64,000 nt of DNA from Leucocoprinus leucothites (lineage: Eukaryota > Basidiomycota > Agaricomycetes > Agaricales > Agaricaceae), in assembly GCA_013368445.1 (NCBI GenBank), contig JAACJO010000008.1:2038412-2102411 (forward strand), in the 5' to 3' direction. Positions 1 to 10,513 of the stretch are shown here, piece by piece (within the stretch, counting starts at the first letter, position 1; the number at the start of each line of letters is the position of its first letter). The notes beneath the pieces were generated by a model. That model saw nothing but the letters and a program-made list of their open reading frames with translations, searched no databases and had not been told where the DNA came from. Made by a program: the position numbers and the translations under genes.

Positions 1-313
1 TTGTGCGACGGGTTGTGGTGCGCGGCCGGTACGAGTGTAAGACTGGATGTAGTCGTCCAGTCGGACTTCCTGTGATTGAAAGGTGAGTGGAAAGGTGAGA
101 AGGAAGGAGGATGTATGGAGGAGGAGGAGAGATTACTTCGAAACTTTTGCCTCCGTTTTCGATGAGAGCTTGGGATATTGATGCGTAGGCGAGAGGAGTT
201 GTGGTCATTGTTGGAGGAGGCGGCGGTGATGTGGGGAAGCGCGCTCTGGGTCTTCGCCTTGGAGGGGGTATTATGTAAGCGGATTCAGGCAGGTCCTGTT
301 GGTGGCGAATCAT
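1..313 (-). CDS. 5' part of an unidentified protein running off the left edge
   Basis: A minus-strand reading frame opens at the ATG at 313, with a second in-frame ATG at 208 after a Pro/Arg-rich stretch. It is interrupted by a 67-nt GT-AG intron (70-136). The spliced product reads through GGKSFEEVRLDDYIQSYTRTG and continues off the window. The S-F-E-E-x-R-x-x-D-Y signature resembles a short motif of FG nucleoporins of the Nup98 type, but this is a weak resemblance and no FG repeats are visible in the part present. The gene is divergent from the Cdh1 gene. A longer minus-strand frame upstream (to 719) has no ATG start of its own and is in another frame, so I leave it out. The start codon is uncertain (313 or 208). 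Confidence 0.45.
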   Translation of the reverse strand, partial: MIRHQQDLPESAYIIPPPRRRPRARFPTSPPPPPTMTTTPLAYASISQALIENGGKSFEVISPPPPYILLPSHLSTHLSITGSPTGRLHPVLHSYRPRTTTRRT

Positions 314-1203
314 ATGTTGGGTTTCTTATGTCAGGATCGTAAGGTTGCGGTTGGAATTGGGGCTTGGTTGTTGAGCTACCTGTTTGCCTATGGGTGTGTT
401 TGTGGTATACTCCAAGCTGGTGGTGGAGGGGTTTGATGTGGTTCTCGAGAGAAATACATCTTCGTGGATACTCTTGCGTAAGATAAAACTGACTTGAGGA
501 GTCCTGTGGGGCCTGCTGACACCCGACTGGTCGCCGCTTTGGAGAAACCGTCAGCTTGCGAAAATTATCTTTCCGCTTTCCACTTCGCCGATATAGTGGC
601 CCTGAGCAGGAAACTCGAGGAAAATGGGGCTGGCCATTTATGTCTTGGTCCTCTCCCATGGCAACGGAAAACTGTGTAACTGATTGAATGTAGCGATGGA
701 GATTATGGGCTTCTAGCACCGGACTATATCTCGAGCTATTAGATGGTCGATCATGAGATACTCATAGGCCGTTAATCTAGGCATTCGCACAAGAAGGGAT
801 TTTGTTTTCTCGAGGAAGAATGTGCAACAGAGATGATGAAGGACCCTTACGGCTTTGTTATGAATGCTACATACCCCTCAATGAACGGAACAGGACATTT
901 TCAGAAGAAAGGGGAAGCAGGGATATATGCGTGGGAAGAACATAACCCCGGATGGGAAGCCGGCGTTTGCTGAGATTTTGAACAAGTTGATCTTGCTTTC
1001 GCCCATATTGTCCTTTTCCTCCTCGCCGCCGCCACCGTTATCTACGGCGTCTGGCTCGTGTTTTATATACCTGACGGTCTGCTCTACACAGATACTAGCT
1101 CTAGGGCGCTTCTGGGACTGCCAACGCTCACATTGACGGATAAAGGCTCATTAGCCCTGGAAGCGGCTTCATCCTCGCACTGCGCCTCAGCTCGCTACAA
1201 ACC
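314..1203. other. divergent intergenic/promoter region
   Basis: This stretch lies between the left-edge gene and the Cdh1 gene. It has no convincing coding frame. A TATATA element at 1064-1069 lies about 140 nt before the Cdh1 ATG and could be its TATA box, but that spacing is long and the element is unproven. Confidence 0.4.
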
Positions 1204-3205
1204 ATGTCTGGACTCAAGAACTCGCCATTTGGGAAGCGTCTACGCGCTTCTCAGCAGGACCCAGAGGATACACCTCGTCGGACACGCCCACGTATACATC
1301 CAATATTTGGAGTTTCGACTCCTTCTCTCGACTCTCGGACACATACTAGCGACAGCAGCACAGGGCCAGAAACTCCTGCAGACAAGCCTATACCTGCTAG
1401 CAGGTCGTCAAATCGAGAGTATGGAGACAGATTCGTACCGTCGCGCGAGGTTGGGGACATGCGGACTAGCTATCATCTCATTGACGAAGCTGGGCCGTCT
1501 ACGCCTTCCAAGAACAGGATAATACCCTCAGAATCTGATGCACTTAAAGGTTGGTGGCTATCTGATGTGCTCATAAATATTGTGACTCATTTAACCCTCT
1601 TAGAACAAGCTAACGCCATATTTAACTCTATTCTACACACCGAAGTCACTCCTCCCTCACCAAGACGACCACATTCCCCTACCCGACCCGTAGCTGTCCC
1701 ATCCAGCGGCCCACCATCCACACCTAAACGACGTCGTTTATTCACTTACAACTCACCCTCAACATCTAATCCCGGCACGCCATCTAGGCGTCTAGACACT
1801 CCAACAGACGAAGCTTACTCCATGAGCCCGGTCCGTGCCGAGAGTCGCCACCTTTTGGAAAGTCCGCGGCGACAACTCAGGAGTGTTTGCAAGACCCCCT
1901 ATCGAGTATTGGACGCTCCGGAGCTTGCAGACGATTTTTATCTTAATCTTGTTGATTGGTCAAGCACGAATGTGCTTGGGGTGGGATTGGGCTCTTGTGT
2001 TTATTTGTGGACGGCACATAATGCTCAGGTGTCGAAGCTTTGCGATTTGGCGGAATCGAATGATACGATAAGTTCGGTGTCTTGGGTACAAAAGGTACGA
2101 CTGTCCTCTTATTTGTGCACTTGCCAGGATCTCACATCGACTCTGTAGGGAACAACTCTAGCAGTGGGCACACTCTCAGGCCGACTACACATCTACGACG
2201 CCAGCACTCTTCAGCTCCACCGAACATACCAACACGCACACCAACAACGAATAGGAGCTCTCGCATGGAACTCTTGGGTCCTCTCCTCTGGCTCTCGAGA
2301 TCGAATGGTTCACCATCGAGACGTGCGTGATCGCGAAACACGGCCATTTAAACGGTGTACCGGGCACAGACAAGAAGTGTGCGGGTTGAAATGGAGTGGA
2401 GATAGTGGTGTATCATCTGCGACGTTGGCGACTGGTGGAAATGATAATAAAGTGTGTATTTGGGATTTACGTGGTTCGAGAAGAAGTTCGGTTGCTGGCC
2501 GACCTGCTGGAATAACGCTTGGTGGTGGTGGTGGCACGAGTAGTGGTGATGATGGGCCAGGGGATACGCCACTATGGAAATTTCATGAACATACGGCTGC
2601 TGTGAAAGCTCTAGCTTGGGATCCACATATCGCGGGATTGTTGGCGACGGGAGGCGGAACGCAAGACAAGCATATCCGATTTTGGAACGTCAGTAACGGG
2701 ACAATGTTAAACGAGCTCGATACAGGGTCTCAAGTACGTGCCTTACCTCCAGCTCGTCCCTTTTAGTCTACTCACCACGGAATAGGTCTGCAACCTCATC
2801 TGGTCGCTAACATCCCACGAACTCGTTTCAACACACGGATTCTCCTCCACAACAGCGCAAAACCAGATCTGCATCTGGAAATATCCTTCACTGAGCATGG
2901 TAGCTTCACTCACGGGGCACACGAATCGTGTGCTGTATCTCGCAATGAGTCCGGATGGTGAGACGATCGTAACAGGGGCGGGGGACGAGACGCTGAGGTT
3001 TTGGAATGCGTTTCCGTCGAAGAGGGAGAGGGAGAAGGCGTTGTTGAGTGGGATGGGGTTGGGAAGTGGGAGTGGAGGAGGTACAGCTGGAGGTGTGGGA
3101 GGTGGTGGTGGGGGAGGAGTTGGTGGTGGTGGAGGGAGTGTAGTTGGGGAATGGGGAGTGAAAGGGAGGGGGAGTGCGTTGGATTACGGGAGGTTGATTC
3201 GGTAA
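1204..3205 (+). CDS. Cdh1/Fizzy-related WD40 activator of the anaphase-promoting complex
   Basis: This is a substrate-recruiting co-activator of the APC/C ubiquitin ligase, acting in mitotic exit and G1. There are four exons: 1204-1549, 1604-2094, 2149-2733 and 2786-3205 (introns 54, 54 and 52 nt), giving 613 aa. The C-box DRFVPSR is at residues 75-81. It is followed by the conserved stretch reading LKEQANAIFN across intron 1, then KTPYRVLDAPEL leading into seven WD40 blades (for example DKHIRFWNVSNG and [13 protein letters not shown]). The protein ends in the Ile-Arg (IR) tail that Cdh1 and Cdc20 use to dock on the APC/C. A Gly-rich insert lies between the last blade and the tail. Splicing intron 1 is preferred over read-through because it restores the family sequence. 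Cdh1 is favoured over Cdc20 by the C-box context and length. The 3' half of this gene is the source of the pseudogene fragments downstream. Confidence 0.93.
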
Positions 3206-5432
3206 TGCGTTTGGGCGTTCGAGCGAGCGCTTTTGCATTGCTTCTCTTGGCCCCCTTTTCCCCGTGATGTTCCATCTGTCGACCCTGCGCGCTCATTGGC
3301 TTCTGGTGTGTATGAAATCACAGTGCTTGTTCTTTGTTTTTCATGGAGCTATTCTATTCAAATTCGTATTCGATATGCTGTTATGGTTCTCATTGATGTG
3401 TTGTGCGTCGTTTTTCTCTATCATGTTTCATGTCCTCGCTATGCAGTTTCTTTTCTTCTTTTGCTTTGTCTTTGGGACTCTATTGTTCGTATTTGTATAT
3501 ACCGTTTCATCGTTTTTCTATGCATGTAACATGAATGAGAACTCACGAAAATAAGGTTTTTGACGGTGTTTTTTTGATAATGGGGTTTATTTATGAAATA
3601 TATTTATGTGTTTCTTTTGTGATGATGCTCAGGGTTTTTAGGATTTGAGAAGATGTAGTGTGGAGCGTTGGGGAAGTTTCTTGGTCTTCTTGAGATGTTT
3701 TCTGAGCCTCGAGGCGGGGTTTAGACGAGCTAGAACACTTTTTGGTGTGTTCGGTATTGATGCGGATGAGTTCTCCGGGGGTATCGGAGTGCCGGGTTCA
3801 AAATGACGAATGTCAATGTGTAACTATAATATGTTCATAGGTCAGAGGCTGCTCGAGCATTCAAGTTAATCGTCTGTATGATCGCAGTATGTCTTTTTCA
3901 GAGAGTAGGACTGAGAACCAGAATCTAATAAAAACTTCACATGAGAACCTCGTGTCGAGATGCTGTTGAGGGCACTTTAGACCGGAGATATATTTGATAT
4001 TGGGAGAGTTTTGATCCGAGTCTAGCTGGATCTTTCAAGTTTTTTGATGGAGAACACAGTGAATCATGGAGCGCTCGGGGTTTCGTGTGTTCGGTGGTGA
4101 CTTGTTTCTGGGTGGTCGCATGAAGGGGTTATTTGTCTGTGGAATAGTTATCGATTGCTTGCGTTTCTGGGATTACTGTGCTTTTTGGATTGAAGTAGAT
4201 GGAAAAAATAATTATCGTTTCGATTTACTGAGCTTCGATTGGACTTGATGAGTAGAGAAGATGTCGTGATGAATGGGAAATTTGTTCTCCAAGTTGGACG
4301 GCATACTGACTAGATTTACTCTCATTGCTTTTGTTATTTATAATTGAATGCGAAGCTGGGGCGGGGGTACGATCTGGCGCGTGGAAGGTTCAGGTCTACG
4401 CGGCTCATGTCAAAAACATACACGAATGATGAGCATAGCTTTACTGAGCCTTACCGGCGCTTGATGACTCCTTGGACGGTTTGTTTTTGGTAGATTCTGG
4501 TAATTCGGCCATCGAGTTGCTTGGCTGAAATTTGTGCTTATCGTGCCAACGCTCGTACAACCATAAATCCTTGATCTCTTCCAAGTTCGGTGCATGGTCT
4601 TCAGTCAACACCGACCCTATCGGATAGACTACGAATATTGGTCAAACGACTCTTCGGAAGTTTCGGGCATGTTTGTTATTTTCTATACCTGTGGTAAGTA
4701 TGTGATGAACAGCGAATTTTACCGGCGACCTGTGAGAACGAATGCAAGAGGTCACTTCCTGCTTCCTGCACTAGTACCAGGTTGGCAGAAATTTTTTACC
4801 CTCGATTTCCATTCTCCGGGGATTCCATGGATGTGCTGTTAATCGCCGTGATTGACAAGAGCGCTTATCCAATGGCTTGTTATGACAGAGAAGAATATTC
4901 AAAGGATGCTTCGGCAACGGCACTTTCAAAGTCTCAGCAGAGAAAAATCAAAACTACCCTCAGCCGCGGATGGAATTCAATTATTTGATGACATAGCCAT
5001 TGTCATTCTAAGGGATCCTTGCGGGAATTCAGCTGCTGGTGTATGTTTTTTGAGGTAATCGAAGGCTGTTCAATGGAGTACGAGCAAAGTCAGCTGAAAC
5101 AGAAATCCGAGCTAGATGCACATACTCAAATTCCCATGTAAACCTCGCGTTAAAATTATCTTATTTAAATTCACTTCACAGTCGGGGATTGCTGAGAGTG
5201 ATTGTCCCCGTTTGAGAGATTAGCCCTCCTCCAGCGTTCAAGCTCAAGGTCTTCGTGCGAGGTTGGCGTGGAAAGGATGATCCAAGCCTTGATGAAAATA
5301 GATGATCAAATGTGCTCAATTGATTTCATGCACGGTCATACCTGGAACTTCACAAGTCGTGCCGACATATGTTTTTATATTATTCTCCGTGTCTGGTAGC
5401 GCAAACGGAGCTAGGACTGCCGCCGATAACAG
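3206..5432. repeat. non-coding spacer, copy 1 of 3
   Basis: This stretch follows the Cdh1 stop codon and holds the 3' untranslated region and an AT-rich spacer. It has no gene-like frame; the short open frames are not conserved in the other copies. The same spacer recurs at about 6863-9197 and 16836-19028 with point changes and small indels, always after a Cdh1 3' end and before a lectin-like gene. From about 5200 it becomes the promoter region of a type 1 lectin gene. Confidence 0.8.
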
Positions 5433-5439
5433 TATAAAA
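5433..5439 (+). promoter_or_regulatory. TATA box of lectin-like gene 1
   Basis: TATAAAA lies 99 nt before the ATG at 5532. The surrounding sequence (cagtataaaaggc, then tggatgtcgccag) matches the type 1 promoters at 9198 and 19029. It does not match the promoters of the type 2 genes at 14302 and 24113, although the coding region is type 2. Confidence 0.75.
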
Positions 5440-5531
5440 GGCCCTGGATGTCGCCAGAAAATATCAACCACTCAAGAGTTGTTTTCATCGCCTTTACTCC
5501 TCTCCATCTCCTCAGCTTATCTCGCTACACC

Positions 5532-6170
5532 ATGCTCTATAACACCGTGCGTTTACTAAAAGCACCCAGCTTGTGATAATCATCGTAGACCACTCACCTC
5601 TACCATTAGATATTCACGGCCACCCTCCTGGCTGTCGCAATGGCGCAGGGCCCTCGTACTTGCTACCAAGGCGTTCCCGAGTCTGCTGGGCCTGCCACCG
5701 ACTGTATCTCATTTATTAACACATTTTGTAATGACGCTTCTATAAGCCAAACCCCTGTAGGCGGGATTTTCAGAATCGGGTGTATAGTTGTGGGCTGACT
5801 ATTTCTCCAGGTTCGAATTGGTGACTCTACAAGTCGTTGCTTCAATTTGCCCGGTGGAGATAGATGTACGTATAGCTAACCTCTTTCTTGAATCCGATAT
5901 CTAGTGGCTCATGAACCTGACTAGGTGACTTCATCGCGTTCAACACTTTCACGAGCGGCGTTTCTCCTAGTAATGTCAACTGTAAGAGTGTCCTGAATGA
6001 TATCGCTACTCGCTGCCCACTCGTAAGCAAGACTTTCATTAAATCGATGGCGTTGTGTCTGATCAAAATATCTGTAGGGTGGATTTGGCCAGGTCAGCGA
6101 CACTGCGTACACATTCACTGTTGACCGTAACCATGGTCTCTGTGGCTCCAGTGTTCAGGGTGGATCTTAA
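5532..6170 (+). CDS. small secreted 8-Cys lectin-like protein (GBP Y3-like), type 2, chimeric promoter
   Basis: There are five exons: 5532-5546, 5610-5756, 5811-5865, 5925-6022 and 6078-6170, giving 135 aa. A signal peptide of about 17 residues ends at AMA before QGPR. Eight cysteines (23, 37, 45, 64, 73, 92, 103, 127) and the pattern SRCFNLPGGDRCD, then a late DRNHG-x-C, match the fungal glycan-binding protein Y3-like family of secreted carbohydrate-binding proteins. This family assignment is from memory of its cysteine pattern. The reading frame is intact. Its 5' flank comes from a type 1 paralogue, with the switch at about 5497-5510. An aldo/keto reductase fragment follows 246 nt downstream. 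Confidence 0.75.
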
Positions 6171-6416
6171 GCTGTGATCCACCGAGTTCATGGCTTTACC
6201 CAAAGGCCTTTTGTCTGAATATGTCTTGGAACTATTCTTTGGTTTGGAGAATAATCTATGTAGCCCAGAATGAACTATATTCAGTTTGCATGACCGATAA
6301 GGTTCGCCCTCAAATCAGATTCTGTGGGATATGGGAAAAGATCGATGACAGGTGCCTCAAAATATTACTGATCATTTTCTTATCTTTCCCGTCTCCAACC
6401 ATCAACTCGTTCCACT

Positions 6417-6656
6417 ATGTCAATTGATTCATTCCAGCTCCTTGATGGCACTTCGACCCCATGGCTCGTCTGGGGTAGTGACACAGGAGTCAACGGGAGT
6501 GAACATGCCATAGAGAAAGGGAAGCTTGCTATACAGAGTGGTATAGACCGCTCAGCTATATAAATCTGAACGAGAAACTGAGGAGTCCATCAGGTGCGCA
6601 GGGCTCTCAAAGGATCAGGTTTATGTGGCGTCAAAACATAAGTACCCGAAATGTGA
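6417..6656 (+). pseudogene. aldo/keto reductase 5' fragment, copy 1 (broken)
   Basis: The start matches AKR family members (MSIDSFQLLDGTSTPW). Compared with the copy at 15464, about 10 nt are missing around 6550, in the segment that should encode the catalytic Asp-Thr-Ala, so the frame is lost. The exon 1 donor is also changed (aaacataag instead of aaacgtaag). The fragment ends at about 6656, inside what was intron 1, where it is joined to Cdh1 exon 4 sequence. No functional product is expected. Confidence 0.8.
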
Positions 6657-6862
6657 GGGGACGAGACGCTGAGATTTTGGAATACGTTTGCATCGAAGAG
6701 GGAGAGGGAAAAGGCGTTGTTGAGCGGGATGGGGTTGGAAAGTGGGGGTGGAGGAGGTGCGGCGGGAGGTATGGGAGATGGTGGATGGAGTGTGGTTGGG
6801 GAGTGGGGAGTGAAAGGGAGGGGGAGCCTGTGTGTTGGATTTATGGAAGGTTGATTGGGTGA
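6657..6862 (+). pseudogene. Cdh1 exon 4 fragment, copy 2
   Basis: The sequence is homologous to the last part of the Cdh1 gene at 1204-3205 (from the GDETLRFW blade region, about 2983, to the stop). The Gly-rich segment is shortened and the last codon before the stop is changed, so the IR tail is lost. It has no start, C-box or other WD40 blades. It directly abuts the aldo/keto reductase fragment, which marks a duplication breakpoint. Confidence 0.82.
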
Positions 6863-9197
6863 TGGGTTTGGGCGTTTGGTCGAGCGCTTTGTATTGCTTC
6901 TCTTGGCCCCCCTTTTTCACACCCGGTGACGTTCCACTTGTCAGCCTTGCGCGCCCGTTGGCTTCCCATGTCTATGAAAACACCGTGCTTGTTCTTTTTT
7001 TTTCGTGGAGCTATTCTATTCAAATTCAGTGCATATTCGATATGCTATTATGGTCTCATTGACCTGTCGTGCGTCATTTTTCTCTACCATGTTTCATGTC
7101 CCCGCTATGCAACTTCTTTATTTTGCTGTGTCTTTGGGACGCTTTTCGTATTGTATATATCGTTTCATCGTTTTCTATGCATGTAACATGAACGAGAACT
7201 CAAAAAATAAGTTTTTGACAATGTTCTGATAATAGGTATTATTTATGAAATATATTTATCTGTTTCTTTTGTGATGATGCTCAGGGTTCTGATATTTGAG
7301 AAGAAAAAGTGTGGAGTGTTGGGGAAGTTGTTCCTTCTGAAGTGTTTCTTGAGCCTCGAGGCGGGTTTTAGATGAGTTAGAACAGTTTTGTTGTGTTCGG
7401 TATTGATGCGGATGAGTTCTCCGGGGATTTTCGAGTGCCGGACTCATAATGACGGGTGTCAATGTGTATAGTATGTTCACAGGTCAGGGCGGGTTGGCTG
7501 ATTCCTGACCAGCTTGGTCATAATTAGCAAGTGGCCTTCGCTCGGCACGTGTCGGTAATTACCTGTGATAGATGCTCGAAGATCTCAGAAGTAGAACTTT
7601 GGTCGAGCTTTGACTGTTCGTATGGTCGTGTATGTCTGTTTTGAGAGAGAGAGAAGTACCAAGAACCGGAAATCATATAGTCCCGGAATCTAATAAAAGC
7701 TCCACATGAGAACCTCATGTCAAGATATTCTTGAGGCACTCTAGACCAGAGATATTTGATATATGGCAGAGTTTGATCCGAGCCTAGTAGCCGGTGATCT
7801 CTCAAGATCTCAAGTTTTGATGGAAAACATGAATGGAGCGCTCAGGGCTTTGTGTGTTCAGCGATGACTCGCCTCTTGTTGGTCACTTGAAGTGTTATGT
7901 CTGTGGAATGGTATCGACTGCCTGCGTTTCTGGGATTACCGTGCTTTTGGATTGAAGCAGATGAAAAAAAATAACTCTCGTCTCAATTTCCTCAGCTTCT
8001 CTTGTACTTGATGAATAAAGAAGATGACATGACTATGAAGAAAGGGGGATTCGGTCTCCAAATTGGACGGCGCACTAACCAGATTTTACCCGTTCTTTCT
8101 AGTTAGCTGAATGCGAAACTGGGGGGCATGGGGGCATGATCGGGCGCATGGAAGGTTCAGATTTACATGACTCATGCCAAAAACATATGTGAATGATAAG
8201 CATAGCTTTACCAGCACTTGATGACACCTCAGTGGACGGTTTGTTTCGACAGATTCTAGTGATTCGGTCATCGAGTTGCCCGGCTGATGTTTGTGCTTAT
8301 CATGCCATCGCTCGTACAGCGATGAATCTTTGATCTCTTGAAGCTGGTCTATGGTCTCCGGTCAACGCTGACCCTATGGTCGGACAGATTACGAAAGTTG
8401 GGCAAACGACTCCTCGGTTTCGGCATGTTTGTTATTCTTTATACCTGTGGTAAATATGCGATGAACAGCGATCTTTACTACTAACGACCCGTGAGAACGA
8501 ATGGAAGTGGGTCACTTCCTGCTTCCTGTACTAGTACTAGGTCATTGAAAACTTTCACCCTCGATTTTCTGTCCTCTGGGGATGAGTCCACGGTGTGCTG
8601 CTAATCACGGTGATTGGCAAGAGCGCCTATCCAAAGGCTCCACATCTCTTGTTTATGACAGAGAAGAATATTCAAGGGACGCTTTGGCACCGGCACTTTG
8701 TCTCAGCGGAGAAGGATCGAAGCATCCCTCAGTAGATGATATTCAATAATTTGACGACATAGCCATTGTCATTATACGAGATCCTTGCGGGAATTCGGCG
8801 GCTGGTGTACGTTTTTTGAGGTAATCGAAGTTTGTTCAGTGGAGTACGAGCAAAGTCAGCTGAAACAGGAATCCGAGCTAGATGCACAAGAGTACTCAAG
8901 TTCCCATGTAAACCTCGTGTTAAAATTATGTTATTTCCATTCACTTCGGAGTCGGGGATCTCTCAGAGTGATCCCCGTTTGAAGGATTAGATCCCCTCAA
9001 GCGTTCAAGGGCTTCGTGCGAAGTTGGCGTAGAAAGGGATCCAAGCCTTTGACGAAAATAGATGATTGAATGTACTCAATTGACTTCATGCACGGTCACC
9101 CTCGGAATTTCACAAGCCGTGTCGACATATGTTTGTTTATTTTTTGATTCTCTTCACCCAGTGACGGAAATGGAACTAGGAGTATCACCGCCAACAG
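6863..9197. repeat. non-coding spacer, copy 2 of 3
   Basis: This is homologous to 3206-5432 and 16836-19028. It begins with the Cdh1 3' untranslated region and ends in the promoter of the type 1 lectin gene. No coding frame is conserved between the copies and nothing else was recognised in it. Confidence 0.8.
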
Positions 9198-9204
9198 TAT
9201 AAAA
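9198..9204 (+). promoter_or_regulatory. TATA box of lectin-like gene 2
   Basis: TATAAAA lies 77 nt before the ATG at 9275, in a block conserved with the promoters at 5433 and 19029. Confidence 0.75.
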
Positions 9205-9274
9205 GCTCCTGGATGTCGCCAGAGAACATCAACCACTCAAGAACTGTTTTCATCACCTCTACTCCTCTCTCAAC

Positions 9275-9914
9275 ATGCTTTCTAAGACTGTAAGTCTGCC
9301 GGAGGCAGCTAACCCAATACAATTGTTCTTACCACTCTCTTCCGTTACTAGGTCTTCATGGCCACCATCCTGGCTGCTGCCATGGCCCAGGGCCCTCGCA
9401 CTTGCTTCCAAGGCAATAATGGTGTCGGTGCTGCTCCTGCCACCGATTGCGCTCAATTCATCACCGGTTTCTGTAGTGACGCTGCAGCGTCTCAGATTCC
9501 CGTAAGAGCTTCAGGTCTCCTGGATAGGTAGCCATCGTCTGACCACTGTACAGGTTCGGGTTAATGATTCTACCAGCCGCTGCTTTAACTTGCCCGACGG
9601 TGATAGGTGTATGTTTGGTGATCTTCCTGCCATAGCTTGACAATCGGCTGATAAGCCTATCCAGGTGATTTGACTGCATTCAACACTTACTCCCGCGATA
9701 GTGCGCCCAGTGGTACCAATTGTGTCACAGTCATGACTGATCTAGCCGCCAACTGCAACCTTGTAAGCCTGGCTTCGTTTTACTTACACTGTGTCGCATC
9801 TGATACATATGTCTGCAGGGAGGTTTTGGCAAGATCAACAATTCTACGGTATACACCTTCACCATTGATCGCAACCACGGTGTTTGCAAGCAAGGTGTTC
9901 AGGCTGGATCTTAA
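9275..9914 (+). CDS. small secreted 8-Cys lectin-like protein (GBP Y3-like), type 1
   Basis: There are five exons: 9275-9289, 9352-9501, 9554-9608, 9665-9762 and 9819-9914, giving 137 aa. The first exon is only 15 nt. A signal peptide (about residues 1-17) is followed by a mature domain with eight cysteines at 23, 38, 46, 65, 74, 93, 104 and 129. The R-C-F-N-L-P-x-G-D-R-C block and the terminal DRNHG-x-C are shared with all five copies. The likely role is a secreted carbohydrate-binding (defence or cell-surface) protein; this is inferred from family resemblance only. Intron positions and phases match the type 2 genes, so the types are paralogues. The frame is intact. Confidence 0.75.
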
Positions 9915-10513
9915 GTTGCAAGCCAGTCTGGAAGTCAATCATGAAGGAGCAGTTGTATCCGATTACCTAGTCTCCTTGAATTCGTTGTCGTATCAAACTC
10001 TCTGGCTTAAGGGTAGTCTCTGTACCCGAGAATCTATTTCTTTCGATCCTCATCAGCCACATAAACCTCTGCAATTTTTTGAGAAACTGTAATGATTTCA
10101 GCGCAAACCTGCCCGTTCTTTGCCAATACCGCACCACGACTGCTCTACTGAATCGTCCAAGACTAGATTTTAGGTAAGCGTGGCTCTCAGTAAACACAAA
10201 GTAATACTGAGAATTTTGTGCTTTACTTACCCAGGCCCAGGCTTTCGAACCGTTGAAATCAATTTATTAAGTTAGTTCTTGTCATTTTTCAGCTTAGTAT
10301 TTAATTTTTGGCAGTGCTTTCTAAATGAACTTGTTAGTTTATCTTGGCGTGGTATAGCTAGGACTTTGAGCCCACTTCCACATGGAGGGGCGAGCTCAAG
10401 CGTGCAAGGTTCGGAGACATGAGGATGAGGATGACCATGAGATCGTGGGAGAAAGACAAAATTAGATCCCGCCTGACGAGATAGTAGGACCAATAAGGAA
10501 CAACCCCGATATC
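9915..10513. other. non-coding stretch after lectin-like gene 2
   Basis: Homologous to 19754-20463. It holds the 3' flank of the lectin gene and has no conserved open frame. Confidence 0.6.

Noticed and set aside
285..719. Minus-strand 144-residue frame at the left edge
   Set aside because: It starts at a non-ATG codon and its composition is not convincing; the spliced frame from 313 gives a better protein.
1058..1522. Plus-strand 154-residue frame overlapping Cdh1 exon 1
   Set aside because: It lies in another frame of the clearly recognised C-box exon and has no family resemblance.
2906..3296. Long minus-strand frames opposite the Cdh1 3' end
   Set aside because: They are antisense to the Gly-rich codons (GGT/GGA gives Pro/Ser/Thr-rich frames) and have no splice or family support.
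3500..3720. Possible transposable element in the AT-rich spacers
   Set aside because: The stretch recurs only as part of the tandem units, with no terminal inverted repeats, target-site duplications, transposase or reverse transcriptase frames.
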